DNA of 64,000 nt from the NCBI GenBank assembly GCA_964016885.1, contig OZ024749.1, forward strand, positions 28,986,372 to 29,050,371, written 5' to 3'. The notes under the pieces were generated by a model. That model did not search any database. It saw only the letters and a list, made by a program, of their open reading frames with translations, and was not told the DNA's origin. The position numbers were made by a program, and so were the translations under genes. The first letter of the stretch is position 1, and each line of letters begins with the position of its first letter. Shown here one piece after another: positions 42,048-53,224 of the stretch. Source of the DNA: Eledone cirrhosa. Lineage: Eukaryota; Mollusca; Cephalopoda; Octopoda; Eledonidae.

Positions 42048-42180
42048 GTGATGTAATATTAGTGTAATGTAAGCGTGATATAATATTAGTGTAGTGTAGT
42101 GTGGGTGTTAGTGTAATGTAGTGTAGTGTTAGTGTAGTGTGGGTGCTAGTGTAGTGTAGTGTAGTGTAGTGTATTAATGT
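42048..42180 (+). repeat. Imperfect GTGTAGTGTTA tandem repeat
   Basis: Short tandem units built from TAGTGTAATG and TAGTGTAGTG surround the SINE target site. Confidence 0.85.
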
Positions 42181-42296
42181 AGACACAATAATCACACACA
42201 TATAGCTAAGAGCTAACAACAATAAACATATAGAATTAAATGCAAAAAGCCTACATATATATATTCACGTAAACTTAGCCATAAATCAAAAGAAAA

Positions 42297-44090
42297 CCTA
42301 ACACACACACATACACACTCTCATATAGACACAGACACAAATACATACACGCACGCACACACACAGACACATATGCACACACACGGACACACACACATAC
42401 GCACGTACGCATATAAGCACATACACACATACACACACGCGCACATACACACACATACGCGCAGACTCATACATAAAGACACGCACACAAATACACTGAC
42501 ACACACTGTGACACACACACTCACAAACACTCATATATACACAGACATACACTCACACAAACACTCACATATACACAGTGACACACACACTCACACAAAC
42601 TCTTACATATACACATACTCACACAGACACACACATACAGACACACATATATACACAGACATACACTCACACAAACACTCACATATACACAGACATACAC
42701 TCACACAAACACTCACATATACACAGTGACACACACACTCACACAAACTCTCACATATACACACACACTCACACATACACAGTGACACACACACTCACAC
42801 AAACTCTCACATATACACACACACTCACACAGACACACACATACAGACACACATATATACACAGACACACACTCACACAAACACTCACATATACACAGTG
42901 ACACACACACTCACACAAACTCTCACATATACACACACACACAGACATACACATACAGACACATATATATACAGACATACATTCACACAAACACTCACAT
43001 ATACACAGACATACACTCACACAAACACTCACATATACACAGTGACACACACACTCACACAAACTCTCACATAAACACACACTCACACAGACACACACAG
43101 ACACACACATACAGACACACATATATACACAGACATACACTCACACAAACACTCACATATACACAGTGACAGACACACTCACACAAACTCTCACATATAC
43201 ACACACTCACACAGATACACACATACAGACACACATATATACACAGACATACACTCTCACATACACTCACACAAACACAGTGACACACACACTCACAGAA
43301 ACTCTCACATATACACACACTCACACAGACACACACATACAAACACTCACATATACACAGATATACACGCACACATACACACATCACATATACACAGTGA
43401 CACACACACTCACACAAACTCTCACATATATACACACTCACACAGACACACACATACAGACCCACATATATACACAGACATACACTCACACAAACACAGT
43501 GACACACACACTCACACAAACTCTCACATATACACACACTCACACAGACACACACATACAGACACACATATATACACACTCACACAGACACACACATACA
43601 AACACACATATATACAGAGACATACACTCACACAAACACTCACATATACACACACTCACACAGACACACACATACAGACACACATATATACACAGACATA
43701 CACTCACACAAACTCTCACATATACACACACTCACACAGATACACACATACAGGCACACATATATACAGAGACATACACTCACACAAACACTCACATATA
43801 CACACACTCACACAGATACACACATACAGGCACACATATATACACACTCACACAGATACACACATACAGACACACATATATACACACTCACACAGACACA
43901 CACATACAAACACACATATATACACATACATACACTCACACAAACACAGTGACACACACACTCACACAAACTCTCACATATACACACACTCACACAGACA
44001 CACACATACAGACACACATATATACACAGACATACACGCACACATACACATATCACATATACACACACAAGCACACACACACACAGGCCC
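42297..44090. repeat. CA-rich minisatellite with 60-120 bp higher-order units
   Basis: About 1.8 kb of CACACT/CACAAA/CATATACACAG phrases recurring in blocks. For example ACACTCACACAAACTCTCAC alternates with CACACATACAGACACACATA. It is almost devoid of G on the plus strand apart from CAGA and CAGTGA. Both strands give long HTHT or CVCV ORFs, which are artefacts. Confidence 0.95.
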
Positions 44091-44380
44091 AGTATACAGT
44101 ATCCGTCCACTACTACGACCATCAACACTGTCAATGTTTATATAAAATATATAGTTTGACTTTAAAATATTAAATTTAATTTAGTTTACCTAACTTCTGA
44201 CATTGATGTCTGACTATTGTGACAGGTGGACGTCTCTTATGGACAGCGAAATATGTAAACAACTACACACACACAAACACACGCACGCACACACGCACAC
44301 ATACACACACGTGTGAGTGTGAAAACAGAGCGGTTGGCTTAAGAAACATTGGGAAAATTTGAAATTAGAATAAAAACATT
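44091..44380. other. AT-rich spacer with a short (CA)n
   Basis: Unique sequence with a CACA/CGCA run at about 44,262-44,310. No gene or known repeat recognised. Confidence 0.5.
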
Positions 44381-44382
44381 AG

Positions 44383-44583
44383 CATAATAATTGTTTCCAC
44401 TTTAGGCACAAGGCCAGCAATCACCCAGTGTATTACTGGTACTTTATTTTATCGACCCCCGTAAGGATGAAAGGCAAAGTTAACCTCGGCGGGATTTGAA
44501 CTCAGAATGGCAAGGGCCATAACTCTATGCTGCAAAGCATAGCGTCCGACCCTCTACTGATATTGCCAATCCACCGCCTTTAA
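44383..44583 (-). mobile_element. tRNA-derived SINE (OR1-like), first of a pair
   Basis: Minus-strand copy running from AAAGGCGGTGGATTGGCAAT at the right to the GGCCTTGTGCC and AACAATTATT tail at the left. It includes the B-box GTTCAAATCCC and the CTTACGGGGGTCGATAAAAT body. Confidence 0.92.
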
Positions 44584-44591
44584 CTACATTA

Positions 44592-44774
44592 AATAATTGT
44601 TTCTACTTTAGGCACAGGGCCAGCAATCACCCAGTGTAGTACTGGTACTTTATTTTATCGACCCCGTAAGGATGAAAGGCAAAGTTAACCTCGGCGGGAT
44701 TTGAACTCAGAATGGCAAGGGCCGTAACTCTATGCGTCAAAGCATGGTGTCCGACCCTCTACCAATACTGCCAA
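44592..44774 (-). mobile_element. tRNA-derived SINE (OR1-like), second of the pair
   Basis: Same orientation and family as the copy 10 bp to its left, but the first bases of the tRNA-like head are lost after TTGGCAG. Two independent copies lie nose to tail. Confidence 0.92.
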
Positions 44775-44900
44775 AAAATATCGCTTCTGTCCACCTTTTT
44801 TCTGTTTTTAAGGGATATTTTAGCCCCTGATTTTCTCAAAGATTATTTATAGAGATCGACTATTCTCATTATGGTCATTTGTGTTTGGGTGCACACATTT
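44775..44900. other. Unannotated sequence
   Basis: No feature recognised. Confidence 0.4.
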
Positions 44901-44907
44901 CATACAT

Positions 44908-45245
<338 letters not shown>

Positions 45246-45264
45246 TTTAAGAAGCCATCCTCGG

Positions 45265-45400
45265 TCATCTTAAATAAATAAATAAACAAATAAATCAATG
45301 AACAAACAAAGAAATAAAGAAACAAAGAAATAAACAAATAAATAAATAAATAAGCAAACAAGTAAATAAAATAAATAAACAAACAAATAACAGAATGGAT
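45265..45400 (+). repeat. A-rich AAATA/AACAAA repeat
   Basis: Imperfect AAATAAATAAAC and AAAGAAAC units. Possibly an old retroelement tail, but no body is recognisable next to it. Confidence 0.75.
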
Positions 45401-45589
45401 AGAAAATGATAGAATATTAACCTGGGATATATTGATAAATCGATTATTTCCTAGGAGGAAGTTCCGCTGGTTTAATCTCCACTGAGTTTGAACATTATTT
45501 TGAATAAGGACGTTATATTTTATTTATTCTATTGTTTTTGTTGTTTTATGTAGCAATAATTATTGTTATTGTATTTGGAGGATGAGAGT

Positions 45590-46072
45590 AGCATTACACT
45601 CAACTACTTGGATGAGTGCAGCACGACACTCAACTGCTTGGAGGAGTGTAGCACCACACTCAACTAATTGGATGAGTGTAGCACTACACTCAACTGCTTG
45701 GATGAGTGTAGCACTACACACAACTGCTTGCACTCAACGAGGACGAGTATAGCCCCATACTCAGTTACTTGCACGTATGTAGCCCCACACTCCGCTGCTT
45801 GAATAAGTGTAGCACCACACTCAGTTACTTGGACGAGTGTAGTACCACACTTAAATATTTGGACGAGTGTAGCACTACACTCAGTTACTTGCTGGGGGTG
45901 TAGTACCACACTCAAATATCTCACTCATTGGGACCGAGTATAGCCCCATACTCAACTACATGCATGAATGTAGCACCACACTTAACTACATGCATGTATG
46001 TAGCACCACAATAAAATATTTGCACTCAGCAGGGATGAGTGTAGCATCACATTCAACTACTTGCACTCAACT
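45590..46072 (+). repeat. 30-bp minisatellite
   Basis: About 16 imperfect copies of GGATGAGTGTAGCACTACAC followed by TCAACTGCTT. Variants include CCCCATACTC and ATGCATGTATG. The minus-strand ORF TECGATLVQ is a translation of this repeat. Confidence 0.94.
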
Positions 46073-46184
46073 GAAAATTGAGAATGAACAGAGAAAGATT
46101 TGTGAGACGAAGTTGAAATATAGGATTTTAATTAAATAATGACATGAACTAATGTACTGGTTCACATATAGAGAGAGACATATA

Positions 46185-46475
<291 letters not shown>

Positions 46476-46679
46476 ATTTATTATTAGTTATATGCTTACA
46501 TACATATACACACGCACTCATATATCTGATATGTATATATATACACCATTTATGTATGAAATATGCTCAGTCTTTTTCATACATACGCATAAAAACATAC
46601 ATACAAATCTATGCATACATACATTAAATCATACATCCATCCATCCATCCATACATACGCACATAGACAGAAAGACAGC

Positions 46680-47245
46680 CAGATAGACAGGTAAATACAT
46701 GGACATATACGGACATATATTGACATATATGGAATATATATGGATATATATGAACATATATGGATATATATGGATATACATAATATATGGATATATATAT
46801 ATGGACATATATGGATATACATAAACAAATATGGGCATACATGGACATACATGAACATACATGGACATACACGGACATATATGGACATAGATGGACATAC
46901 ATTGCCATATATGGACATGTATGGACATACATGGGATATATTGACATATATGGACATACATGAACATACATGGACATATATGGACATACATGGACATATA
47001 TTGACATATATGGACACACACGAACATCATGGACAAATATGGACATGCACGAACATACATGGACATATATTGACATATATGGACATACACGAACATCATG
47101 GACAAATATGGACATGCACGAACATACATGGACATATATTGACATATATGGACATACACGAACATTATGGACAAATATGGACATACACGAACATACATGG
47201 ACATATATGGACAAACATGGACATATATTGACATATATGGACATC
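46680..47245 (+). repeat. 12-bp minisatellite with a 69-bp higher-order unit
   Basis: Degenerate units of TGGACATATA and TGAACATACA. At 47,001, 47,070 and 47,139 a 69-bp block recurs (TTGACATATATGGACA, CACGAACATCATGG, ACAAATATGGACATG, then CACGAACATACATGG). ORFs such as DIYGHTWTYM on the plus strand, and three overlapping ones on the minus, are translations of it. Confidence 0.94.
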
Positions 47246-47500
47246 AGTGAAAAGAGATCGGAAATACTGTGGAAAGAAGAAGAATGAAGAATTTCTGACC
47301 ATTGTTAGTCGAAGACTGTAATGGCGCAGGAGATGCTTGGTTTTTGCTTTTTTTTTTTTTCGTGTAATAAAGTTCGATACCAAGTCGTTTGTTGAGGCTT
47401 CTTTTCAATAAATGTTAAATCAGTTTGGATCATACAATGTCAAAGATTCTGGGGCTAAAAAATGTCCTCCAAGAATTATTCGCATGACTGTACTTACTAT
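47246..47500. other. Unannotated region
   Basis: Non-repetitive sequence with a T-rich stretch at 47,348-47,360. No gene seen. Confidence 0.5.
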
Positions 47501-47502
47501 TT

Positions 47503-47985
47503 TTTCCTGTGAAGGTGTTTGACTTAATTGTTAGAGTGTTTTGGATCACGATCGTAAGGTCGTGAGTTCTATTCCCATCGGAGATAGTGTGTTGTGTCCT
47601 TGTGAAAGACACACTTATTTCACCTTGCTCCAGTCGACTCCACTGGCATAAATGTGTCGTACCTGGTAATTCAAAGGATCTACCCTTGTTACACATTGTG
47701 TCACGTTGAATCTCCCTGAAAACTACGTTAAGGATGCATGCGTGTGTGGAATGCTTAGCAAGCAACTTGCACTGTAATACAAAACCGACTGTACTTGTAA
47801 TTCTGTAATTCAAAGGACCCAGCCTTGTCACACACACACAGGCACTGTGTCATTTGAATGTCCCTGAGAGCTGTTTGTGGAATATTCAGCCACTTGCTCG
47901 TTGACTTCATGAACAGGCTGAATGTTATTTGATCAAACAACTGGAACACTCGTTGTCGAGACTGACGGAGGTCCAACACAATTCT
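47503..47985 (+). mobile_element. tRNA-derived SINE (octopus OR2-like) with internal duplication
   Basis: The head at 47,503-47,610 has an A-box-like segment (TTAATTGTTAGAGTG) and the B-box-like GTGAGTTCTATTCCC. The body TTGTGTCCTTGTGAAAGACA and TTTCACCTTGCTCC follows. The downstream part TAATTCAAAGGA...CTTGT.ACACA...TGAATCTCCCTGA occurs twice, at about 47,667-47,760 and 47,806-47,900. The element ends around GACGGAGGTCCAACAC. Confidence 0.8.
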
Positions 47986-48530
<545 letters not shown>

Positions 48531-48550
48531 ATAAATATTGGCCCTCCCTT

Positions 48551-49276
48551 TCAATAAACAATACTGTTACATTTTCCGTTAAGTCCAAGCCTAATTTCGT
48601 GTTCTCTGGCTCTCATTCGTAGAGCAGCTATACTTGAGGAACGTCTGTCGGCATCAGCGAAATTTCCCGATGTAACTGTCAGTCCTGCTGTGGTGGGCGG
48701 AGATTGTGATGCTGATGTCGAATCATTAGAACTAACATTGTTGTTTATGCTAGCAGGCGACCCGTTGCTGTTATTACTGTTGTTGTTGTTGTTGTTGTTA
48801 TTGCTGCTGCTGCTGTTGGTGTTGTTGTTACTGTCACGGCTTTTCGCTGCCGTCGACGTCATGCTGGCCAAGAGGTGTTGGAATGAGCCAGGGGGAGGTA
48901 AATGTGTACTAAATGAAGGGAAAGATCTGATCTGAGCCGCCGCCGACGATGACGTCGACGATAGTCCCGCTGCTGCCGCCAACGCCATCGGACTGTAAAA
49001 GCCAGCTGCTGCGGCGGCGGCGGCAGCAGCCGCAGCAGCAGCAGCAGCAGTAGGGGGAGAGAACTGTGGGTTGGCATTCTGTGCTGATGCTAAGGTGTAC
49101 CGACCAAGAATGTGGTTTTCGTACGATTTCATCAAGAGATCGGCGTAACTTTGATGTGTGGGCAAAACTCCAACACGCCCAACATTCAAGTTATTTGAGT
49201 AAGGACCATACAAATGAGATTGAGGACCAACTTTCTCTTTTTTACGCCATTTTGCTCTGCGGTTCTGGAACCAAAC
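48551..49276 (-). CDS. al: Aristaless-type paired-like homeobox protein, last coding exon
   Basis: Homeodomain transcription factors of the aristaless/Arx group bind TAAT-type DNA and pattern appendages and brain. The exon begins at 49,276 after a TTGATTAG acceptor and codes 241 residues. The first are [14 protein letters not shown], homeodomain positions 47-60, with Gln50 and Asn51 for base contact. The intron between residues 46 and 47 is the classical paired-like position. EKVGPQSH follows directly, as in fly aristaless. Then come a 15-Ala tract (about residues 58-72), an [10 protein letters not shown] motif also like fly aristaless, an Asn/Ser-rich tract, and the C-terminal OAR motif [17 protein letters not shown]. 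The stop is at 48,553-48,551. The OAR motif modulates activity. Homeodomain residues 1-46 and the N-terminus are not in the window, so the gene is partial. Arx versus aristaless naming is uncertain; the EKVGPQSH and SFQ.LLA signatures favour aristaless. Confidence 0.93.
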   Translation of the reverse strand, partial: VWFQNRRAKWRKKEKVGPQSHLYGPYSNNLNVGRVGVLPTHQSYADLLMKSYENHILGRYTLASAQNANPQFSPPTAAAAAAAAAAAAAAAGFYSPMALAAAAGLSSTSSSAAAQIRSFPSFSTHLPPPGSFQHLLASMTSTAAKSRDSNNNTNSSSSNNNNNNNNSNNSNGSPASINNNVSSNDSTSASQSPPTTAGLTVTSGNFADADRRSSSIAALRMRAREHEIRLGLNGKCNSIVY

Positions 49277-49393
49277 CTAATCAAATAGAAAAGAAAAGAA
49301 GAGGAAAAATGTTATATTAATCCATAAAAATGTATGATAATTTTTTTTAAATGTATGATAATTTTTTTAAATGTATGATAATTTTTTTAATGG
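49277..49393. other. Intron start with a 22-bp triplicate
   Basis: The polypyrimidine tract and AG acceptor for the homeobox exon lie on the minus strand directly right of 49,276. At about 49,329-49,393 a unit of AAATGTATGATAATTTTTTT occurs three times. Confidence 0.8.
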
Positions 49394-49560
49394 ATAGGTG
49401 CTGGCATGGCTGTGTGGTTAAGAAGTCTACTTCGTAACTACATGGTTTCGGTTTCTGTTCCACAGTGGGGTATCTTGGTCAAATATCTTCTTCTATAGCC
49501 TCGGGTTGACCAAGAAAATTATGTGGAAGCCCATCGTATATATATATATATAAATAAAAC
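49394..49560 (+). mobile_element. tRNA-derived SINE, third family (TATA tail)
   Basis: The head GGCATGGCTGTGTGGTTAAG, with B-box-like GGTTTCGGTTTCTGTTCC, is followed by the short body TCTATAGCCTCGGGTTGACC. It ends GAAGCCCATCGTATATATA with a (TA)n tail. The body is shorter than I would expect, suggesting an internal deletion. Confidence 0.72.
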
Positions 49561-49640
49561 AATCAAATTTTTGCTTAATACTACCCTTTCATATTTATAA
49601 TTATATATAACTCATATATAAGAATAAATAATATTATTAC

Positions 49641-49676
<36 letters not shown>

Positions 49677-49784
49677 AATACATATAAAAATACATAAATA
49701 TACATAAATGTGTGTGTGTATGCTTGCATGCATGTGTGGTTGTGTGAAGGATTTAATTGCTCAGATGATGATGATGATGATAAA

Positions 49785-50225
49785 TTCGGGTTTGTCAGAG
49801 CAACTAAATGGTATGAACAGAGATCAGACGGGGTGTTAGAGAATGATGAACTTAAAATTTTGTGGGACTTCACCATTGAATTCAATAGAATGGTGAAGAA
49901 GGCAAGAAGGCCAAACATTTTAGTTGTGAACAAGAAGAAACAAGAGACCAAAATTATTAATATATCTGTCCCAGGGGATAGTAGAGTGAAACATAAAGAG
50001 TATGAACAGATGGAAAAGTATGAGCCACTGAGGGAGAAGGCTGGAAAGTTGTAAGGGGTGAAAGAGATGGTAGGGATTCCAGTGGTGATTGGAGCTTCGG
50101 GATGTATATTGGAGAGTTTTGAGGACTGTGTTAATAGAACCAGAATTGATGTAAGGTTACAGGTTATATAGACGACAGCACTTCTTGGTACAGCAAGGAT
50201 TTTAAGGAAAGTCTTGTCTATGTAA
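49785..50225 (+). pseudogene. Relic of a restriction-like-endonuclease LINE (second family)
   Basis: One frame gives the C-terminal nuclease region of an R2/R4-type non-LTR element. KWYEQRSDGVLENDELKILW leads to RRPNILVVNKKKQETKIINI, the PD-(D/E)xK core in which the usual PD reads PN. ISVPGDSRVKHKEYE, then VVIGASG and TTALLGTARILRKVLSM, complete the domain. Stops at 50,052-50,054 and 50,169-50,171 interrupt the frame, and 50,223-50,225 is the natural end. It clearly differs from the LINE at 54.9 and 59-62 kb. RT and upstream parts are missing. The PN change and stops show it is dead. Confidence 0.85.
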
Positions 50226-50329
50226 GACGCAGAAGATAATACAGTGAGGGACCTTTGTCAACTTGTTGACTGCTCCCTAACTGAAATATCCAGATCGTTT
50301 AACACCTAAATGTCTGAGATTTACAAATA

Positions 50330-50537
50330 CGAATAATAATAATTGATTCTGTTTTAGGTACAATGCCAGCAATTTGAAGGGGAGGGGAAAATCGATTAAG
50401 TGCATAACTTGTGCTTTACTTATCGACACCTTAAGAATGAAAGGCAAAGCTAACATCGGCGTGATTTGAACTCAGAATGTAAAGGACCGTAACTCTATAT
50501 CGCGAAGCATATTGTCCGATGCTCTACCGACACCACC
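50330..50537 (-). mobile_element. tRNA-derived SINE (OR1-like), diverged
   Basis: Minus strand. Contains the family body with mutations (CTTAAGGTGTCGATAAGT in place of CTTACGGGGTCGATAAAA), the B-box GTTCAAATCAC, and the longer CGATTTTCCCCTCC middle segment. An older copy than those at 44 kb. Confidence 0.85.
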
Positions 50538-50734
50538 AAATATTTCTAACTATGTTTGCTAATTTATTAATATTTGAAACAAATGAACTGTTCTTCGTCT
50601 GCAGGCTATAAATTATTAAACTATAATTATTTTAGTACTAATTGTCTTATTGTCTTTGTGTTGCCGCCTCGCTTCATTAGCAATATATATTGCTGTCAGA
50701 AACAGACAACGACTTCCTAATATATTAAATCAAA
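50538..50734. other. Unannotated AT-rich sequence
   Basis: No feature recognised. Confidence 0.4.
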
Positions 50735-50830
50735 AGGTTAACTTTGCCTTTCATCCTTACGGGGTCGATAAATTAAAGTACCAGTAATGTACTTGGTAAT
50801 TGCTGGCCTTGTGCCAAAAGTAGAGATAAT
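50735..50830 (+). mobile_element. 5'-truncated SINE (OR1-like)
   Basis: Starts at GGTTAACTTTGCCTTTCATC inside the body, lacks the tRNA-like head, and ends GGCCTTGTGCCAAAAGTAG. Confidence 0.88.
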
Positions 50831-51075
50831 TATATTATATATTATATTATATTATATTATAATATATTATATTATAATATATTGTATTGTATTATATTGT
50901 ATTGTATTATATTGTACTATATTATATTACTTTAGATTAGATTACATTAAATTAGAATATATTACAGTATATTATATTATATTACATTGTTATATTAAAT
51001 TATATTATATCGGTGGCGGCGGTGGAGGTAGTGGTGGAGGTGGTGGTGGTGGTGGTAGTAGTAGTAGTACTAGTT
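50831..51075 (+). repeat. Degenerate TATAT/TTATA repeat followed by (GGT)n
   Basis: Expanded SINE tail of ATATT/GTATT pentamer-like units to about 51,010, then a GGT/GGC/GGA-rich stretch at 51,012-51,056. Confidence 0.85.
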
Positions 51076-51099
51076 AATTCTGGTACGATGATGAATAAA

Positions 51100-51169
51100 T
51101 CAATACACACACACATACACACACACACACATATATATATATATGTATGTGTTAGTGTGAACGAGTATT

Positions 51170-51223
<54 letters not shown>

Positions 51224-51253
51224 TACACAAACACACACACATATATATATATA

Positions 51254-51346
<93 letters not shown>
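51100..51346. repeat. (CA)n, (CT)n and (TA)n microsatellites
   Basis: Alternating CACA and TATA blocks with a (CT)n at about 51,171-51,186, ending in a (TA)n directly left of the foldback element. Confidence 0.95.
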
Positions 51347-51349
<3 letters not shown>

Positions 51350-51472
51350 ACGAGTAGGACCCCGACGCCTGAGCTCAAGCCGTTTCGACGGCTAATTCTG
51401 GACTAAAATCTTTTTAGTCCAGAATTAGCCGTCGAAACGGCTTGAGCTCAGCCGTCGGGGTCCTACTCGTCC
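51347..51472. mobile_element. Foldback element A, near-perfect long hairpin
   Basis: An inverted repeat with arms of about 60 bp. The left arm starts GGGACGAGTAGGACCCCGAC and ends GGACTAAAA. After a spacer of a few bases the right arm runs TTTTTAGTCCAGAATTAGCC and ends CCTACTCGTCCC. Only one or two positions differ between the arms. It sits at the end of a (TA)n tract and is followed by CACTCTACTACCCTAAG and TATTGAGTAC. Foldback or MITE-like; the mobilising enzyme is unknown. Confidence 0.85.
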
Positions 51473-51552
51473 CTATTACCCACTCTACTACCCTAAGTAT
51501 TGAGTACTTTGGTGCGTTATGGTCGACCTGATTCCTTGCCACATTTCCTCCG

Positions 51553-51600
<48 letters not shown>

Positions 51601-51604
<4 letters not shown>

Positions 51605-51718
51605 TTTAATAAAGAAATGGCTTCTACAGGACTAGAACTGTTTCATTCAAAAGAAATCATCACAAGGAAAGCTTGAATGAAACAGTTCTGTAGAAACCAT
51701 TTCTATATTAAACATTAT
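51601..51718. mobile_element. Foldback element B, imperfect hairpin
   Basis: Arms of about 47 bp: ATGTTTAATAAAGAAATGG on the left pairs with CCATTTCTATATTAAACAT on the right. The left arm has a 6-bp GGACTA segment absent from the right. The loop is about 22 bp. It too begins at the end of a (TA)n tract (51,555-51,600) and is followed by CACTCTACTAATGTATTGAG and TACC, the same downstream motif as element A. Confidence 0.8.
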
Positions 51719-51759
51719 ATTTACACTCTACTAATGTATTGAGTACCTTACTTACTGTG

Positions 51760-52728
51760 GTTACCCCCATTTGAACCCGGGACTCATTTATATATTTATT
51801 TATAGATGTATGTGTATCCCCAGTACAATACGCTCATCATAAAACGGAACACTGATGTTATTAAACATCCTTTCCATTTCTTTATTCAATATATTTACTT
51901 CTTCATTTCTCATACAAAAAAAATAAACGCAAAATTAATTTCAACAAATTCTTAAGATTTAATCAACAGTTTCATTTTTAATAAAACATAACATTTCCTG
52001 CATCTTTGTAAAAAAAAAAAAAAAATCTGGAATAACTTTTGTTATTGTTGATGTTGTTTGTTATTTTTTTCTGAAATAGTAAACAAAATACTATTTGAAG
52101 TTTATTAAATAGAACTAAAATAGGAGTTGGGTGTGTTGGAAGGAATAAATATTCGTTATTGTCCATTTATAAACCTACCAAATGTTAAAACCTCGTTCAT
52201 TGTCCTTGTTACTACTAGCGCCATCTTTATATTTCTCCACAGCATCAGCCATCTTGTTTAATTTACACCATGTATTAAAGGAAAAAAAAGTTTGATTTTT
52301 TTCTTCCTTTCTTTAATAATAACAACCCGTTGACATAGAACGCTAAAGCTAATATGTCGGCAATGGGCTGGCTTGAAGCATTTCCGGTGTTTCTTGTTCA
52401 CTAGACACACAAACCAACTCGTTGTCGCTATTATTGCTTTCGTTTGATTGCATCGGTTGACTATATTTGATCTAGAAGACGGCTAATTAATCAGTGTAAT
52501 TGAATCTTGTTCAACGGAGATTCAATAATCACGGTGACAGCCTCCAACACCTCCAGCACCATCAGCACCACCACTGCCGTCTGACTAGTCAAATATTTGT
52601 TCTCTGTCGAATCCATTCACAAAACTACCAGCTCCGCAATTATCATCGAGAAGAAATTATATTTATTTGTTTGGATTCTATTAAACAAATTAATGGTTTA
52701 TTTTCTCCAAGTAGATATGGCATAAGGA
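51760..52728. other. Unannotated region about 1 kb
   Basis: Non-repetitive, AT-rich sequence with a poly(A) at 52,010-52,025. A possible short ORF at 52,500-52,748 (82 residues, His-rich from a CAC/CAG stretch) has no recognisable domain and I do not call it a gene. Confidence 0.5.
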
Positions 52729-52730
52729 GT

Positions 52731-53074
52731 CTTCTGCAAAATAAATAATATTTTAACCTATTCAGCACGTGGTAACACGTGAAGGCGCGTGGCTTAGTGG
52801 TTAAGGTGTTCGGCTAACGATCGTAAAGCTGTGGGTTTCATTCCCGGCGGCGTTTTATGTCCTTGAGCGAGACACTTTATTTCACGCTACTCCATAAGGA
52901 TCCTTCTGCAAAATAAATAATATTTTAACCTATTCAGCACGTGGTAACATGTGAAGGCGCGTGGCTTAGTGGTTAAGGTGTTCAACTCACGATCGTAACG
53001 ATGTGAGTTTGACTCGCAGCGGCGCTTTGTGTCCTTGAGCAAATTTAGACACAAAGACAACAATTTGTGTGGAG
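52731..53074 (+). repeat. Tandem duplication of 172 bp carrying SINE heads
   Basis: CTTCTGCAAAATAAATAATA through CACGTGGTAACA.GTGAAGGC and the tRNA-like SINE head occur at 52,731 and again at 52,903. Inside each unit lies an OR2-like head (about 52,785-52,895 and 52,957-53,045) with GCGTGGCTTAGTGGTTAAGG and a B-box-like element, then the GTCCTTGAGC body. The second body is cut short after GAGCAAA. The duplication includes the 5' flank, so it is a segmental copy, not two insertions. Confidence 0.88.
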
Positions 53075-53215
53075 GAGAAAGTTGAGTACATCGACCCCAG
53101 TTCGTGACTCGTACTTCCCGGAAGTATGAAAGGCAAGCCTAACCTAAGCGGGATTTGATCTCATAATGTCAAGGGCGGTAACTAAATGCTCCTAAGCATT
53201 TTGTCCGACACTCTA
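53064..53215 (-). mobile_element. Diverged SINE fragment (OR1-like)
   Basis: Minus strand; the body TGCCTTTCATACTTCCGG and the B-box-like GATCAAATCCC are recognisable, with many changes. Confidence 0.7.
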
Positions 53216-53224
53216 AAAGCTGGT

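Noticed and set aside
46577..47287. ORFs with DIYGHTWTYM or SIYVHVCPYM repeats
   Set aside because: Both strands and several frames stay open because the 12-bp minisatellite is a multiple of three.
48690..49077. Leu-rich ORFs on either strand over the homeobox exon
   Set aside because: Shadow frames of the Ala- and Asn/Ser-coding tracts; the true frame is shown by the homeodomain and OAR motifs.
51012..51056. G-quadruplex at the GGT/GGC run
   Set aside because: Only GG pairs are available; weak two-tetrad potential with nothing nearby to regulate.
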